Origin: Lachnospiraceae bacterium
Lineage (GTDB): Bacteria > Bacillota > Clostridia > Lachnospirales > Lachnospiraceae
DNA length: 37,731 bases
Direction: 5' to 3'
Assembly (NCBI GenBank): GCA_024699645.1
Contig: JAILPE010000097.1
Span: 1 to 37,731, forward strand
The notes beneath the pieces are model-generated. The model did not search any database, had not been told where the DNA came from, and saw only the letters and a program-made list of their open reading frames with translations. Below, one piece after another: positions 25,725-33,526 of this stretch (the first letter of the stretch is position 1; every line of letters begins with the position of its first letter). The position numbers and the translations under genes were made by a program.

Positions 25725-26696
25725 ATGGATGTCAGAAAACTGATCAAAATTTGTGAAGGTAGACATGTCTACATACAGACGCACAATTTTCCGGACCCCG
25801 ATGCTATTGCATCCGCATATGGTCTCCAAAAGTTGTTTGGACATTTTGGGATCGGATCGACGATCATTTACGTCGGAAAGATCGATAAGATCAGCACAAC
25901 AAAGATGATAGAGATATTTGATATTGAGATGTTCTCACATGACAGCATCTCGGATAAGCTTACAAACGACGATTATATCATCTGCGTTGATTCTCAAAAG
26001 AATGCCGGCAATATCCTTGATGTTACGGGAGAGGAAATCGCCGCGATCGATCATCATCCCACATTTGTACAGGTTGAATACAAATATTTCGATCAAAGGA
26101 TTGTGGGTGCATGTGCTACGATCATAACGGGATATTTTAAAGATCTCGGTATAATACCCGACAAAAACACAGCAACTGCATTGCTCTACGGCATTAAGAT
26201 GGATACGCTTCAGTTCGTGAGAGGCGTAACGCCGGAGGATATTGATGCGTTTAGATTCCTTTTTGATTATATCGATAAGGAATCACTTCTTATGCTTGAA
26301 GGCAATAACATGGAATACAAAGATCTCCAGGCCTACGGTGCAGCAATCGAGAATATACAGCTTTACGGTTGCGCGGGATTTTCCAAAGTTGAATTTGCGT
26401 GTCCCGACGCGCTTATAGCGATACTCTCCGACTTTATCCTTGCTTTGATTGAAGTTGAGGTCGCTATCGTATATAGTGAGAGAGATGACGGTGTGAAGTT
26501 CTCTGTCAGATCCGAAAGAACACAGGTTAATGCCGGTGAGGTTACAAGAAAGGCTCTTGAGGGTATCGGAAGCGGCGGAGGACATGCAGCCATGGCAGGA
26601 GGTTTTGTCACTAAGGAAGCATTTGAAAAGCTTGGCAATTATCCCGACGACGTGATACGCGACAGATTTGTGAAAGCAATGGGAGATAACATCTGA
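25725..26696 (+). CDS. DHH/DHHA1 phosphoesterase (NrnA-like oligoribonuclease/pAp or cyclic-dinucleotide phosphatase)
   Basis: This 323-residue cytoplasmic protein has the short DHH layout. HNFPDPDAIAS near residue 22 binds metal, the DHH motif is AIDHHPT near residue 107, and the DHHA1 domain ends in GSGGGHAAMAGG near residue 285. Family members degrade nanoRNA, pAp or linear and cyclic dinucleotides; the sequence alone does not decide which. With several EAL enzymes nearby making pGpG, a pGpG-degrading role is attractive but only inferred. GGAGG precedes the ATG. It has its own promoter and is followed after 70 nt by endonuclease IV and a PIN-like protein. Confidence 0.88.
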   Translation: MDVRKLIKICEGRHVYIQTHNFPDPDAIASAYGLQKLFGHFGIGSTIIYVGKIDKISTTKMIEIFDIEMFSHDSISDKLTNDDYIICVDSQKNAGNILDVTGEEIAAIDHHPTFVQVEYKYFDQRIVGACATIITGYFKDLGIIPDKNTATALLYGIKMDTLQFVRGVTPEDIDAFRFLFDYIDKESLLMLEGNNMEYKDLQAYGAAIENIQLYGCAGFSKVEFACPDALIAILSDFILALIEVEVAIVYSERDDGVKFSVRSERTQVNAGEVTRKALEGIGSGGGHAAMAGGFVTKEAFEKLGNYPDDVIRDRFVKAMGDNI

Positions 26697-26766
26697 GCCT
26701 TGAAGAATCTGTGAAAACAGAAAAAGGGCCCGAAGTCAATTTTAAAGAGGTTGAAGAAAGGACTCT

Positions 26767-27600
26767 ATGGGAATATACATAGGAAATCATGTTTCATCAT
26801 CAGGCGGATTTGTTGCGATGGGTAAAAGAGCGCTTGCTGTCGGAGGCAATACATTTGCGTTTTTTACGCGAAATCCGAGGGGCGGCTCGGCAGCCGCGAT
26901 AGATCCGGAAGACGCGAAAGGACTTATCGCTCTTATGAAAGAGCATAATTTCGGGAAGCTTGTCGCACATGCACCTTATACGATGAATCTCTGCTCCGAT
27001 AAGGAAGACATAAGAACGTTTGCGCGGAATATGCTCGCGGATGACATAAAAAGAATGGAATACATTCCGGGAAACTACTATAACCTTCATCCGGGGTCTC
27101 ATGTGGGACAGGGAGAAGAAGCAGCAATAACGCTTATAGCCGATGCCCTCAAAGAAGTGGCTGTTCCGGGCATCTCAACGACTGTTCTGCTTGAAACTAT
27201 GGCGGGAAAAGGAAGTGAGGTCGGAAAAACTTTTGAAGAGCTCGCTCAAATAATGGATATTCTCGGTAATCCGAAGGAAATCGGGGTATGTTTGGATACC
27301 TGCCATGTGTGGGACGGCGGTTATGATATCGTTAACGATCTTGACGGTGTTCTGAAGCGTTTTGATGATGTCATCGGACTCGAGAGGCTTTTTGCGGTCC
27401 ATATAAACGACAGTAAGAACGTACTTGCCGCACACAAAGACAGACATGAGAAGATTGGGGACGGCAATATAGGCGCGGAGGCCTTAAAGCGTATCGTAAA
27501 CCATCCGGCACTGAAAGATAAGCCCTTTATCCTTGAGACACCTTGTGATGATGAAGGGTATAAGCGTGAGATCAGTCTCATAAGAGGATGGGTAAAATAA
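26767..27600 (+). CDS. nfo: Endonuclease IV (AP endonuclease)
   Basis: This 277-residue enzyme cuts DNA 5' to abasic sites in base excision repair, using three zinc ions. The ligand motifs are all present: H68 in HAPYTMN, H108 in NLHPGSH, the glutamate in LLETMAGKGSE near residue 143, CLDTCHVWDGGYD near 177-189, VHINDSKN near 216, DRHEKIGDG near 229, and the final LETP near 261. Length matches the family. GAAAGGA precedes the ATG. It sits between the DHH phosphoesterase and the PIN-like gene, without an internal promoter that I could see. Confidence 0.96.
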   Translation: MGIYIGNHVSSSGGFVAMGKRALAVGGNTFAFFTRNPRGGSAAAIDPEDAKGLIALMKEHNFGKLVAHAPYTMNLCSDKEDIRTFARNMLADDIKRMEYIPGNYYNLHPGSHVGQGEEAAITLIADALKEVAVPGISTTVLLETMAGKGSEVGKTFEELAQIMDILGNPKEIGVCLDTCHVWDGGYDIVNDLDGVLKRFDDVIGLERLFAVHINDSKNVLAAHKDRHEKIGDGNIGAEALKRIVNHPALKDKPFILETPCDDEGYKREISLIRGWVK

Positions 27601-27635
27601 AAGCACATGACAAATGATTTGGAGGACTAAAGTAG

Positions 27636-28562
27636 ATGAGATTTTTCTTTATCGATCTCGAAAATGTAAGAAGTAACGGACTTGAAGGAGTGCTTTCTCT
27701 TGAAGCCGATGATCAGGTTTTTATATTCTACAGCGAGAATGCAAACAATCTGACAATACCGACGCTTGAGAATATCAATAACAGCAAGGCGACCGTTAAG
27801 TTCATCAATACAAACTTTGTCGGATCGAATGCGATGGATTTTCAGATCGTTTCGCTGCTCGGCGCAATGATAGAACGTTACAAAAAAGGATTCTTCTCGA
27901 TCGTAAGTCATGATAACGGTTTTAAATCGGCACTGACCTTTTGTGAAAGGTATTTTACCGATTATCCGATCAGTCTCGGGAAATTTGACAATATAATCTC
28001 CGCGATCGCTTATGATCTTAAGCATCCCATAAACGGAGCCATCGAGGGAAACGGTGCGATAAAGAAGAAAAAGAAAAAGACAGACGGTGCGGACAGGCGT
28101 CAGCAAGATGATGACAAGGCTGTCATCACGGGACGAAAAGACGTTGAAGACAGTGCTTCGCAGGACGAAGGAACCGCTGAAAACGACAAGACAACACCGG
28201 GCGGAGAAAAGAGCACATCATCGGAGAGCGGCCAGAATCAGGAAAAGCGGGCAAAACGGAATCGTCGCAGAAGAAAAGCATCTTCTGATACGGATGATGC
28301 GGTAAAAAGAGGCCAAAATTCTACTGAACCTGTTTCGGCAGGACCGGATATGAAATATATATATGATTATCTCAAAGACATCCTTAGCGTTAAAACAATT
28401 GATGTATATGCCTCCAAGATTCATGAAGCTTTGCTTGTAGCAAACAACAAAGATGAACTTCACAAATTCTTTAAAAACAAATGCGGAGAAGATGAGGGAG
28501 AAGCGCTGTTTAAATTGTTACAAGGAGACTTTGAGAACATGAAAAGACAGGCTCGAAAGTAA
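27636..28562 (+). CDS. PIN-like nuclease-domain protein with charged linker
   Basis: This 308-residue protein starts with a PIN/NYN-like domain of about 130 residues. The likely metal-binding acids are D7 in FFIDLEN, D68 in NAMDFQIV and D93 in SHDNGF, spaced as in PIN-fold nucleases. Residues about 140-220 are a low-complexity, Lys/Glu/Asp/Ser-rich linker (a KKKKKK run, then alternating charge), probably disordered. A conserved-looking helical C-terminal domain of about 75 residues follows. The acids suggest an RNase, but no substrate is known. TTTGGAGGA precedes the ATG, 35 nt after nfo. It is not visibly paired with an antitoxin gene. Confidence 0.78.
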   Translation: MRFFFIDLENVRSNGLEGVLSLEADDQVFIFYSENANNLTIPTLENINNSKATVKFINTNFVGSNAMDFQIVSLLGAMIERYKKGFFSIVSHDNGFKSALTFCERYFTDYPISLGKFDNIISAIAYDLKHPINGAIEGNGAIKKKKKKTDGADRRQQDDDKAVITGRKDVEDSASQDEGTAENDKTTPGGEKSTSSESGQNQEKRAKRNRRRRKASSDTDDAVKRGQNSTEPVSAGPDMKYIYDYLKDILSVKTIDVYASKIHEALLVANNKDELHKFFKNKCGEDEGEALFKLLQGDFENMKRQARK

Positions 28563-28629
28563 TTTTTGATAAAACAATTCCCAAAGAAAACCCTTGTATA
28601 TCATTTTGAGTATAATTCGTAAATGTGAA

Positions 28630-28666
28630 AAATAATGTTGAAAATTATTTCTATTTGTGCTATTCT
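28630..28666 (+). promoter_or_regulatory. Promoter of the EAL gene with an overlapping inverted repeat
   Basis: TTGAAA (28638-28643), a 17-nt spacer and TATTCT (28661-28666). The inverted repeat AAATAAT (28630-28636)/ATTATTT (28644-28650) straddles the -35 box and could be an operator. A stray TATAAT at 28611-28616 lacks a -35 box at the right distance. Confidence 0.65.
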
Positions 28667-28754
28667 ATTTGGAGAAGGGTACGGTTTATGATTCTTTTGG
28701 GTCATGTCCGAATGGGAGGCACAAGGTGAATTATTACACAAGGGGATGCATTAG

Positions 28755-30047
28755 ATGCCTAATTATAAAATCCAACAGTATGATAAACTCACGGGTTTGC
28801 CTTTCTATGAAGATTTCCTTGCGTTAGCAGAGGAAGCTAAAGAGAAGCAGTTGTCCGATGATGAACAGTTTGTTGTCATCGCGATGGACATATCAAATTT
28901 CAAATTCATCAATCAAATATATGGATACGAGATCGGTAATCAATTACTTCAAAGTCTTGTAAATATCACGGTTATTGACAATTATCATTGCGTGACCGCC
29001 TGCAGACCCTATTCTGATCATATTTTGGGTCTTTACAGAACTCCGAAGGACCCCGATCTTTTTGACTATGGTCTGAAAAAGTATAACGATAAATTCATCA
29101 GCGAAAATACAAGACAATTCCAGTCAGTGCTTTTACACCTTCAGTGCGGTGTATATATCCTCAAAGATTCTCACGAGAAGATAGTGGCATGCGTAGACCG
29201 TGCAAACATGGCACGACGCAGCATGAAAGGAGATTATTCCACTCCTTACGTGATCTTCAGTGAAGAAATGTACAAAGGAAAAGAGAAGACTTCTGAGATC
29301 ATTTCCATTTTTGAATCGGCACTTAAAAATAATGACATACTTGTTTATTATCAGCCCAAGGTTAACATCAGAACAAAAAAACTTGAAGGTGCCGAAGCGC
29401 TCAGCAGGATAAAGTGTCAGAACGGCAGGATCATGGCTCCCGGTGAATATATACCGATACTTGAGAGCAGTGGAAGGATCATCGATCTGGACTTCTTTGT
29501 TATGAGATCGGTATTCAGCATGATCAAACAGCTTCTTGAGATAGGAAGCGAACCTGTTACGGTTTCAATCAACCTTTCACGTATACATTTTTATAATTCA
29601 CGTATGGTTGAGGAGATCATAAAGGTATTTAAACCGTTTAACATCCCTCCGAAATATATTGAATTTGAAGTGACGGAGTCTGCTTTTATTTCGGAATCCG
29701 GGATCATTTCCGATAAGCTGATACAGCTTAAACAATTCGGATTCATGGTTAGCATGGATGACTTCGGTACAGGATACAGCTCTCTTCATTCACTTTCGGT
29801 ATTGCCGATTGATGTGGTGAAATTTGACAGAAGCTTCATTAAGAACAGTACACGAAGCCCTAAAGGTCTTAAGATATTAAGCGGTCTGATATCTCTTTGT
29901 AAGCAGATTGATTTTGACGTGATTTGCGAGGGAGTTGAAGATACCGATGAAGAGCAGATCGCTCTTGATTGCGGATGTGAACATGTTCAGGGATATGTTT
30001 ATGATAAGCCTCTTCCCGAAGACGAGTTCCTTCTTAAATATATCTGA
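28755..30047 (+). CDS. EAL-domain cyclic-di-GMP phosphodiesterase with degenerate GGDEF domain
   Basis: This 430-residue protein has no membrane segment. Residues about 10-165 form a GGDEF-like domain whose active-site loop reads RPYSDH instead of RxGGDEF, so cyclase activity is unlikely. Residues about 185-430 are an EAL domain with the full set: E214-A215-L216, the asparagine in SINLSR, the glutamate in EFEVTESAF, DDFG in MDDFGTGYSS, the lysine in VVKFD, the glutamate in CEGVE and the glutamine in HVQGY. Active hydrolysis of cyclic-di-GMP to pGpG is therefore expected. The degenerate GGDEF may bind GTP as an allosteric site, as known for some relatives. It has its own promoter and a perfect terminator. 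The ribosome site (AAGGGGATG) is moderate. Confidence 0.92.
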   Translation: MPNYKIQQYDKLTGLPFYEDFLALAEEAKEKQLSDDEQFVVIAMDISNFKFINQIYGYEIGNQLLQSLVNITVIDNYHCVTACRPYSDHILGLYRTPKDPDLFDYGLKKYNDKFISENTRQFQSVLLHLQCGVYILKDSHEKIVACVDRANMARRSMKGDYSTPYVIFSEEMYKGKEKTSEIISIFESALKNNDILVYYQPKVNIRTKKLEGAEALSRIKCQNGRIMAPGEYIPILESSGRIIDLDFFVMRSVFSMIKQLLEIGSEPVTVSINLSRIHFYNSRMVEEIIKVFKPFNIPPKYIEFEVTESAFISESGIISDKLIQLKQFGFMVSMDDFGTGYSSLHSLSVLPIDVVKFDRSFIKNSTRSPKGLKILSGLISLCKQIDFDVICEGVEDTDEEQIALDCGCEHVQGYVYDKPLPEDEFLLKYI

Positions 30048-30068
30048 TGATCGATCGTCGAGAATACG

Positions 30069-30101
30069 AACCCCGTACTAATTTTAAGTACGGGGTTTTT
30101 T
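30069..30101 (+). terminator. Strong Rho-independent terminator after the EAL gene
   Basis: AACCCCGTACT (30069-30079) and AGTACGGGGTT (30087-30097) form a perfect 11-bp stem with a 7-nt loop. A run of six T (30096-30101) follows the GC core. It lies 22 nt past the stop codon. Confidence 0.95.
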
Positions 30102-30196
30102 GAACTGTAATCGGGAACATGATATGCCTACACATGCAGTCTGTGATGCTGTGCTCACGACTTTTCGGAGAGAGTTCTCTCATGTGAAAATTGGAG

Positions 30197-30225
30197 TTGC
30201 ATAAAAATTAATTAAAGAGTATAAT
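30197..30225 (+). promoter_or_regulatory. Promoter of the small lipoprotein gene
   Basis: TTGCAT (30197-30202), an A/T-rich 17-nt spacer and a perfect TATAAT (30220-30225). A leader of about 53 nt ends in AAAGGGAA before the ATG. Confidence 0.82.
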
Positions 30226-30284
30226 TCAGAATCGCAAGTCAGTATATATGAGAATTTTTTTATATCGAGAAAGGGAATTTAGAA

Positions 30285-30788
30285 ATGAAAAAATCAGTTA
30301 GAATAGTTACAGTACTTATGCTTGTTGCTGTTATGGCATTAAGCCTTACCGCTTGCGGTATTGATATTAACAAGGTTGCAGGAAAGTGGCATGTAGAATC
30401 GGTTAACGGAAAGTCTGCAGCTGATTTCGCAGCAGAGTTCGGTTCAATCGAAGCAGGTGTTCAGAAGGTTGTTGATATCTCCGAGAAGGAAACATCGATC
30501 ACAGCTATCATTGACGGTGCTGTTTCAACATCTAAGGGCGAGACAGTTATCAGATCAAACGGTATTGAGGCAACGATCGACGGAACTCTTTTCCCCTTCA
30601 AGTACGATGAGGAGAAAGATACTCTTTCATACTCTATCGATGTGAACGGAACACAGTATGATTATATTTATTCAAGAGGCGACTTTGATTTCTCAGATCT
30701 TTCGGGTTCTGTAGCAGGCGAGCAGGCTGCTGCTGAAGAGTACACTGAAGAAGGCGAGTACGCTGAAGAGTATGAAGAGGAAGAATAA
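30285..30788 (+). CDS. Small secreted lipoprotein with acidic tail
   Basis: This 167-residue protein has a lipoprotein signal: charged MKKSVR, a hydrophobic core, and the lipobox LTAC with C24 as the lipidated residue. The mature part begins with VAGKWHVESVNGKSA, reminiscent of lipocalin-like or DUF5640-type small beta-barrel lipoproteins. The body is predicted mostly beta (ETSITAIIDG, ETVIRSNGIEATIDGT). The last 25 residues are a Glu/Tyr-rich acidic tail (EEGEYAEEYEEEE). The function is unknown. It has a strong promoter of its own. A hairpin without a T tract (AATAAGC/GCTTATT, 30791-30817) follows the stop. Confidence 0.82.
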   Translation: MKKSVRIVTVLMLVAVMALSLTACGIDINKVAGKWHVESVNGKSAADFAAEFGSIEAGVQKVVDISEKETSITAIIDGAVSTSKGETVIRSNGIEATIDGTLFPFKYDEEKDTLSYSIDVNGTQYDYIYSRGDFDFSDLSGSVAGEQAAAEEYTEEGEYAEEYEEEE

Positions 30789-30925
30789 GAATAAGCTTGG
30801 TATCCAAGTGCTTATTACGACAGACGGGTTGTGATTATCCGATCGTAAGTTAGGGTATGATGACCGATCCAAGTAAAGTGTTTTTATTTGTGACTTGCAA
30901 TATTTTTAGTGAAAACTGAATGATA

Positions 30926-30950
30926 CCCTCCGGCATTACGCCGGAGGGTG
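30926..30950 (+). other. Perfect GC-rich hairpin in the clostripain-gene leader
   Basis: ACCCTCCGGC (30926-30935) and GCCGGAGGGT (30941-30950) pair over 10 bp with the loop ATTAC. No T tract follows on either strand, so it is not a standard terminator. It lies 93 nt before the start codon. It could stabilise the mRNA 5' end, block transcription partially or bind a protein. Confidence 0.6.
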
Positions 30951-31043
30951 TTGTGCAAAAAGAAATTTATCTCGGTAAGAGAAGACCCTCGCGTCTTAAA
31001 GTTGTGGGATTATGACAAAGTTGAATCTTATAAGGTGGTATTA

Positions 31044-33290
31044 ATGAAAAAATCTATTTTATCTCTTTTACTTGTACTGGCGTTGATCCTTTCGGCCTGC
31101 TCTTCGGAGGAACCTGAGAAGCAGCCCGATACCGGTGTAAATACAGCAGAGACAAATAAGGAAGACAAAACTGACTCCGGTGTTCAGAACACAAATGCGG
31201 ATGTTAATGAACCGGTCGCTGCAGAAAAGAACACTTTCGGATTTTCAATGAAAGTCAATAACAGTGACGGAAAAATGCAGATCTCACGTGCTGTAAAATC
31301 GAACGTGAGCATGGGTGATGACGGAGTTTGGACCATATTTGTGTATTTGTGCGGAACCGATCTTGAAAGTGGGGGCGCCGCCGCTACGGGTGATGTGGCA
31401 CAGATGCTTGAATCACAGGGTAGTGACAATGTACGCTTCATCATTCAGACAGGAGGCACGAGCACTTGGAATAACGAAATGTTCGCGCAGGGAAAAGCCG
31501 AACGTTATATAGTTCAGAACGGCGATATCAATCTTGTTGATACCGTTGAATTAACGAATATGGGTGACCCCGGGACGCTTGCTTCGTTCCTTAAGTGGGG
31601 TGTCAATAATTATCCTTCGGAGAAAATGGGTCTTGTATTTTGGGATCATGGAGGAGGAAGTATTACCGGAGTTTGTGTTGATGAGCTGTTTGGGCTTGAC
31701 ACATTATATCTGAGCGAGATCAACACGGCTCTTTCATCCGTTTACGAAGATATGACCGATAAATTTGAGTTTATCGGATTTGACTGTTGCCTTATGGGAA
31801 CAGCAGAGACAGCAAATATTCTTGCTACATATGCGCGATATATGTACGGATCCCAGGAGACCGAGCCCGGTTCGGGATGGAATTATACGGCAATATCGGA
31901 CTATCTTGTTTCCAATCCTTCGGCTAACGGTGCCGAGCTCGGAAAGGCCCTTGCTGACAGCTTCTATGAAGAGTGTAGGGAATGCGGTCAGGAGAGTATG
32001 AGCACAATGACAGTTGTCGACCTTTCGAAGCTTGATGATTTCATAGTTGCATTTAATGATTATGCCGGACGTCTTTACGAAGCTTGTCAGAACGAAGACA
32101 CTCTCGGTGCGATCGTAAGATGCATAGCTGAGGCAGAGAACTTTGGCGGAAACAACAAAAGCGAAGGCTATACCAATATGGTCGATATCGGCGGAATTGT
32201 TGACGCATGTAAGGAATATGCCGATCCGGGTAATGTTAAGGATGCTTTAAAACAGTGTATATCATACAATAAGAATGGATCGAGCCACAGAAAGGCATCA
32301 GGTCTTTCTGTATACTATCCTCTTCAGATACAGGGTTCAAATGAGCTTAAAGTATTTTCGGGAATCACGATAAGTCCTTATTACATGTCGATTGCCGATA
32401 TGGTCGCAACCGGTTATACCGACAACGGATACAGTAATACGGTGTTCTTTACCGATGACGGTGAATGGAGCAATGAAAACTGTGAATACGACTATTTCGA
32501 TACGGAATACTTTGATTACGCCGATGAAGAAGATGACGGACTCAGTGAGCTTATTACTTTTGAAGAAGAACCTTTTGTAAATGAAGATAATATATTTGAA
32601 TTTACGCTTGATGAGAACGGAATTGCTTGGGCAACCAGTGTTTGTGGGTATATTCAGTACAAAATCGATGATGTCGGTGTGGAACTCGGAGAGACGGTAG
32701 AAGTTAACGGAGATTGGGAAACAGGCAGATTTGAAGACGGCTTTGACGGTTATTGGTATTCGCTTCCCGATGGACAGCTTCTTGCCACATATGTGGTTGG
32801 TTACGACGAAGACGAGGACAAGGCGATTTACACTTCTCCCGTGTTGGTAAACGGAGAAAGGACCAACCTCAGATTTACTTTAAGTGATTCTGATATCGAA
32901 GTCGTTGGTACCTGGGACGGTATCGACGAAGACGGAATGGCGGCAAGAGAGATAAAGAAGCTTAAAGACGGTGATGTTATCGTTCCAATCTATTTCTATG
33001 ACATTGAAGGCAGCGAAGAGTATGAAGCTGACGAAGAGTATGTAGAAGGCGACGAGTATGAATGGGATGAAGATGATGAGCTGACATATTCTCTTCTTGA
33101 AGAGGGAGATTATATGTACTTGTTCTTTATCGAGGATGCATACGGAGATTTCTATGTGAGTCCCTATGTTGAGTTCAACGTCGATGAAAACGGTGAAGTA
33201 TTCTATCTGGAATCAGACGATTCGGATGAGCACGAAAACGATGACGACGATGACTACGAGTACGATGATGATTATGAAGATTGGGACTGA
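31044..33290 (+). CDS. Clostripain-family (C11) cysteine peptidase lipoprotein
   Basis: This 748-residue surface lipoprotein has a lipobox ILSAC with C19, then a Thr/Asp/Glu-rich linker. The peptidase domain spans about residues 95-440. The catalytic histidine is H202 in FWDHGGGS, and the catalytic cysteine is C249 in GFDCCLMG, the C11 pattern. C11 enzymes usually cut after arginine. Residues about 480-700 form a beta-rich region that may bind substrate or pack on the cell surface. The protein ends in a long Asp/Glu/Tyr tail (EHENDDDDDYEYDDD). I chose ATG 31044, which begins a proper signal peptide and follows AAGGTGGT, over an in-frame start 96 nt upstream in the hairpin. A perfect terminator ends the unit. 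Confidence 0.88.
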   Translation: MKKSILSLLLVLALILSACSSEEPEKQPDTGVNTAETNKEDKTDSGVQNTNADVNEPVAAEKNTFGFSMKVNNSDGKMQISRAVKSNVSMGDDGVWTIFVYLCGTDLESGGAAATGDVAQMLESQGSDNVRFIIQTGGTSTWNNEMFAQGKAERYIVQNGDINLVDTVELTNMGDPGTLASFLKWGVNNYPSEKMGLVFWDHGGGSITGVCVDELFGLDTLYLSEINTALSSVYEDMTDKFEFIGFDCCLMGTAETANILATYARYMYGSQETEPGSGWNYTAISDYLVSNPSANGAELGKALADSFYEECRECGQESMSTMTVVDLSKLDDFIVAFNDYAGRLYEACQNEDTLGAIVRCIAEAENFGGNNKSEGYTNMVDIGGIVDACKEYADPGNVKDALKQCISYNKNGSSHRKASGLSVYYPLQIQGSNELKVFSGITISPYYMSIADMVATGYTDNGYSNTVFFTDDGEWSNENCEYDYFDTEYFDYADEEDDGLSELITFEEEPFVNEDNIFEFTLDENGIAWATSVCGYIQYKIDDVGVELGETVEVNGDWETGRFEDGFDGYWYSLPDGQLLATYVVGYDEDEDKAIYTSPVLVNGERTNLRFTLSDSDIEVVGTWDGIDEDGMAAREIKKLKDGDVIVPIYFYDIEGSEEYEADEEYVEGDEYEWDEDDELTYSLLEEGDYMYLFFIEDAYGDFYVSPYVEFNVDENGEVFYLESDDSDEHENDDDDDYEYDDDYEDWD

Positions 33291-33312
33291 TGAGTCTTCA
33301 TGAGCGATTTAC

Positions 33313-33342
33313 AGACCGTAAGCTATGCTTACGGTCTTTTTT
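33313..33342 (+). terminator. Strong Rho-independent terminator after the peptidase gene
   Basis: AGACCGTAAGC (33313-33323) pairs perfectly with GCTTACGGTCT (33327-33337) over 11 bp, with loop TAT, followed by TTTTT. It lies 22 nt after the stop codon. Confidence 0.95.
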
Positions 33343-33456
33343 ACAACAAGAATACCCACAAAAAGTGACGTTGAGCAAAAATAATTACAAAAACAATACT
33401 AAACTGGATTAAACCAAGCGAATATGAGAAACAAAATTCAAAACCTATAAAATGTG

Positions 33457-33485
33457 TTGCAAAAAATGGCGATCAGCGGTATACT
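33457..33485 (+). promoter_or_regulatory. Promoter of the REC-GGDEF-EAL-PAS gene
   Basis: TTGCAA (33457-33462), a 17-nt spacer and TATACT (33480-33485). The leader is about 35 nt and ends in CAAGGGG before the ATG. Confidence 0.8.
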
Positions 33486-33526
33486 CTAAAGTGTGTTTTT
33501 ATAATAACTACTACAAGGGGTAATAC

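Noticed and set aside
28611-28616. TATAAT as the -10 box of the EAL gene
   Set aside because: No -35 box lies 16-18 nt upstream and it lacks the TGn extension; the TTGAAA-17-TATTCT pair is better.
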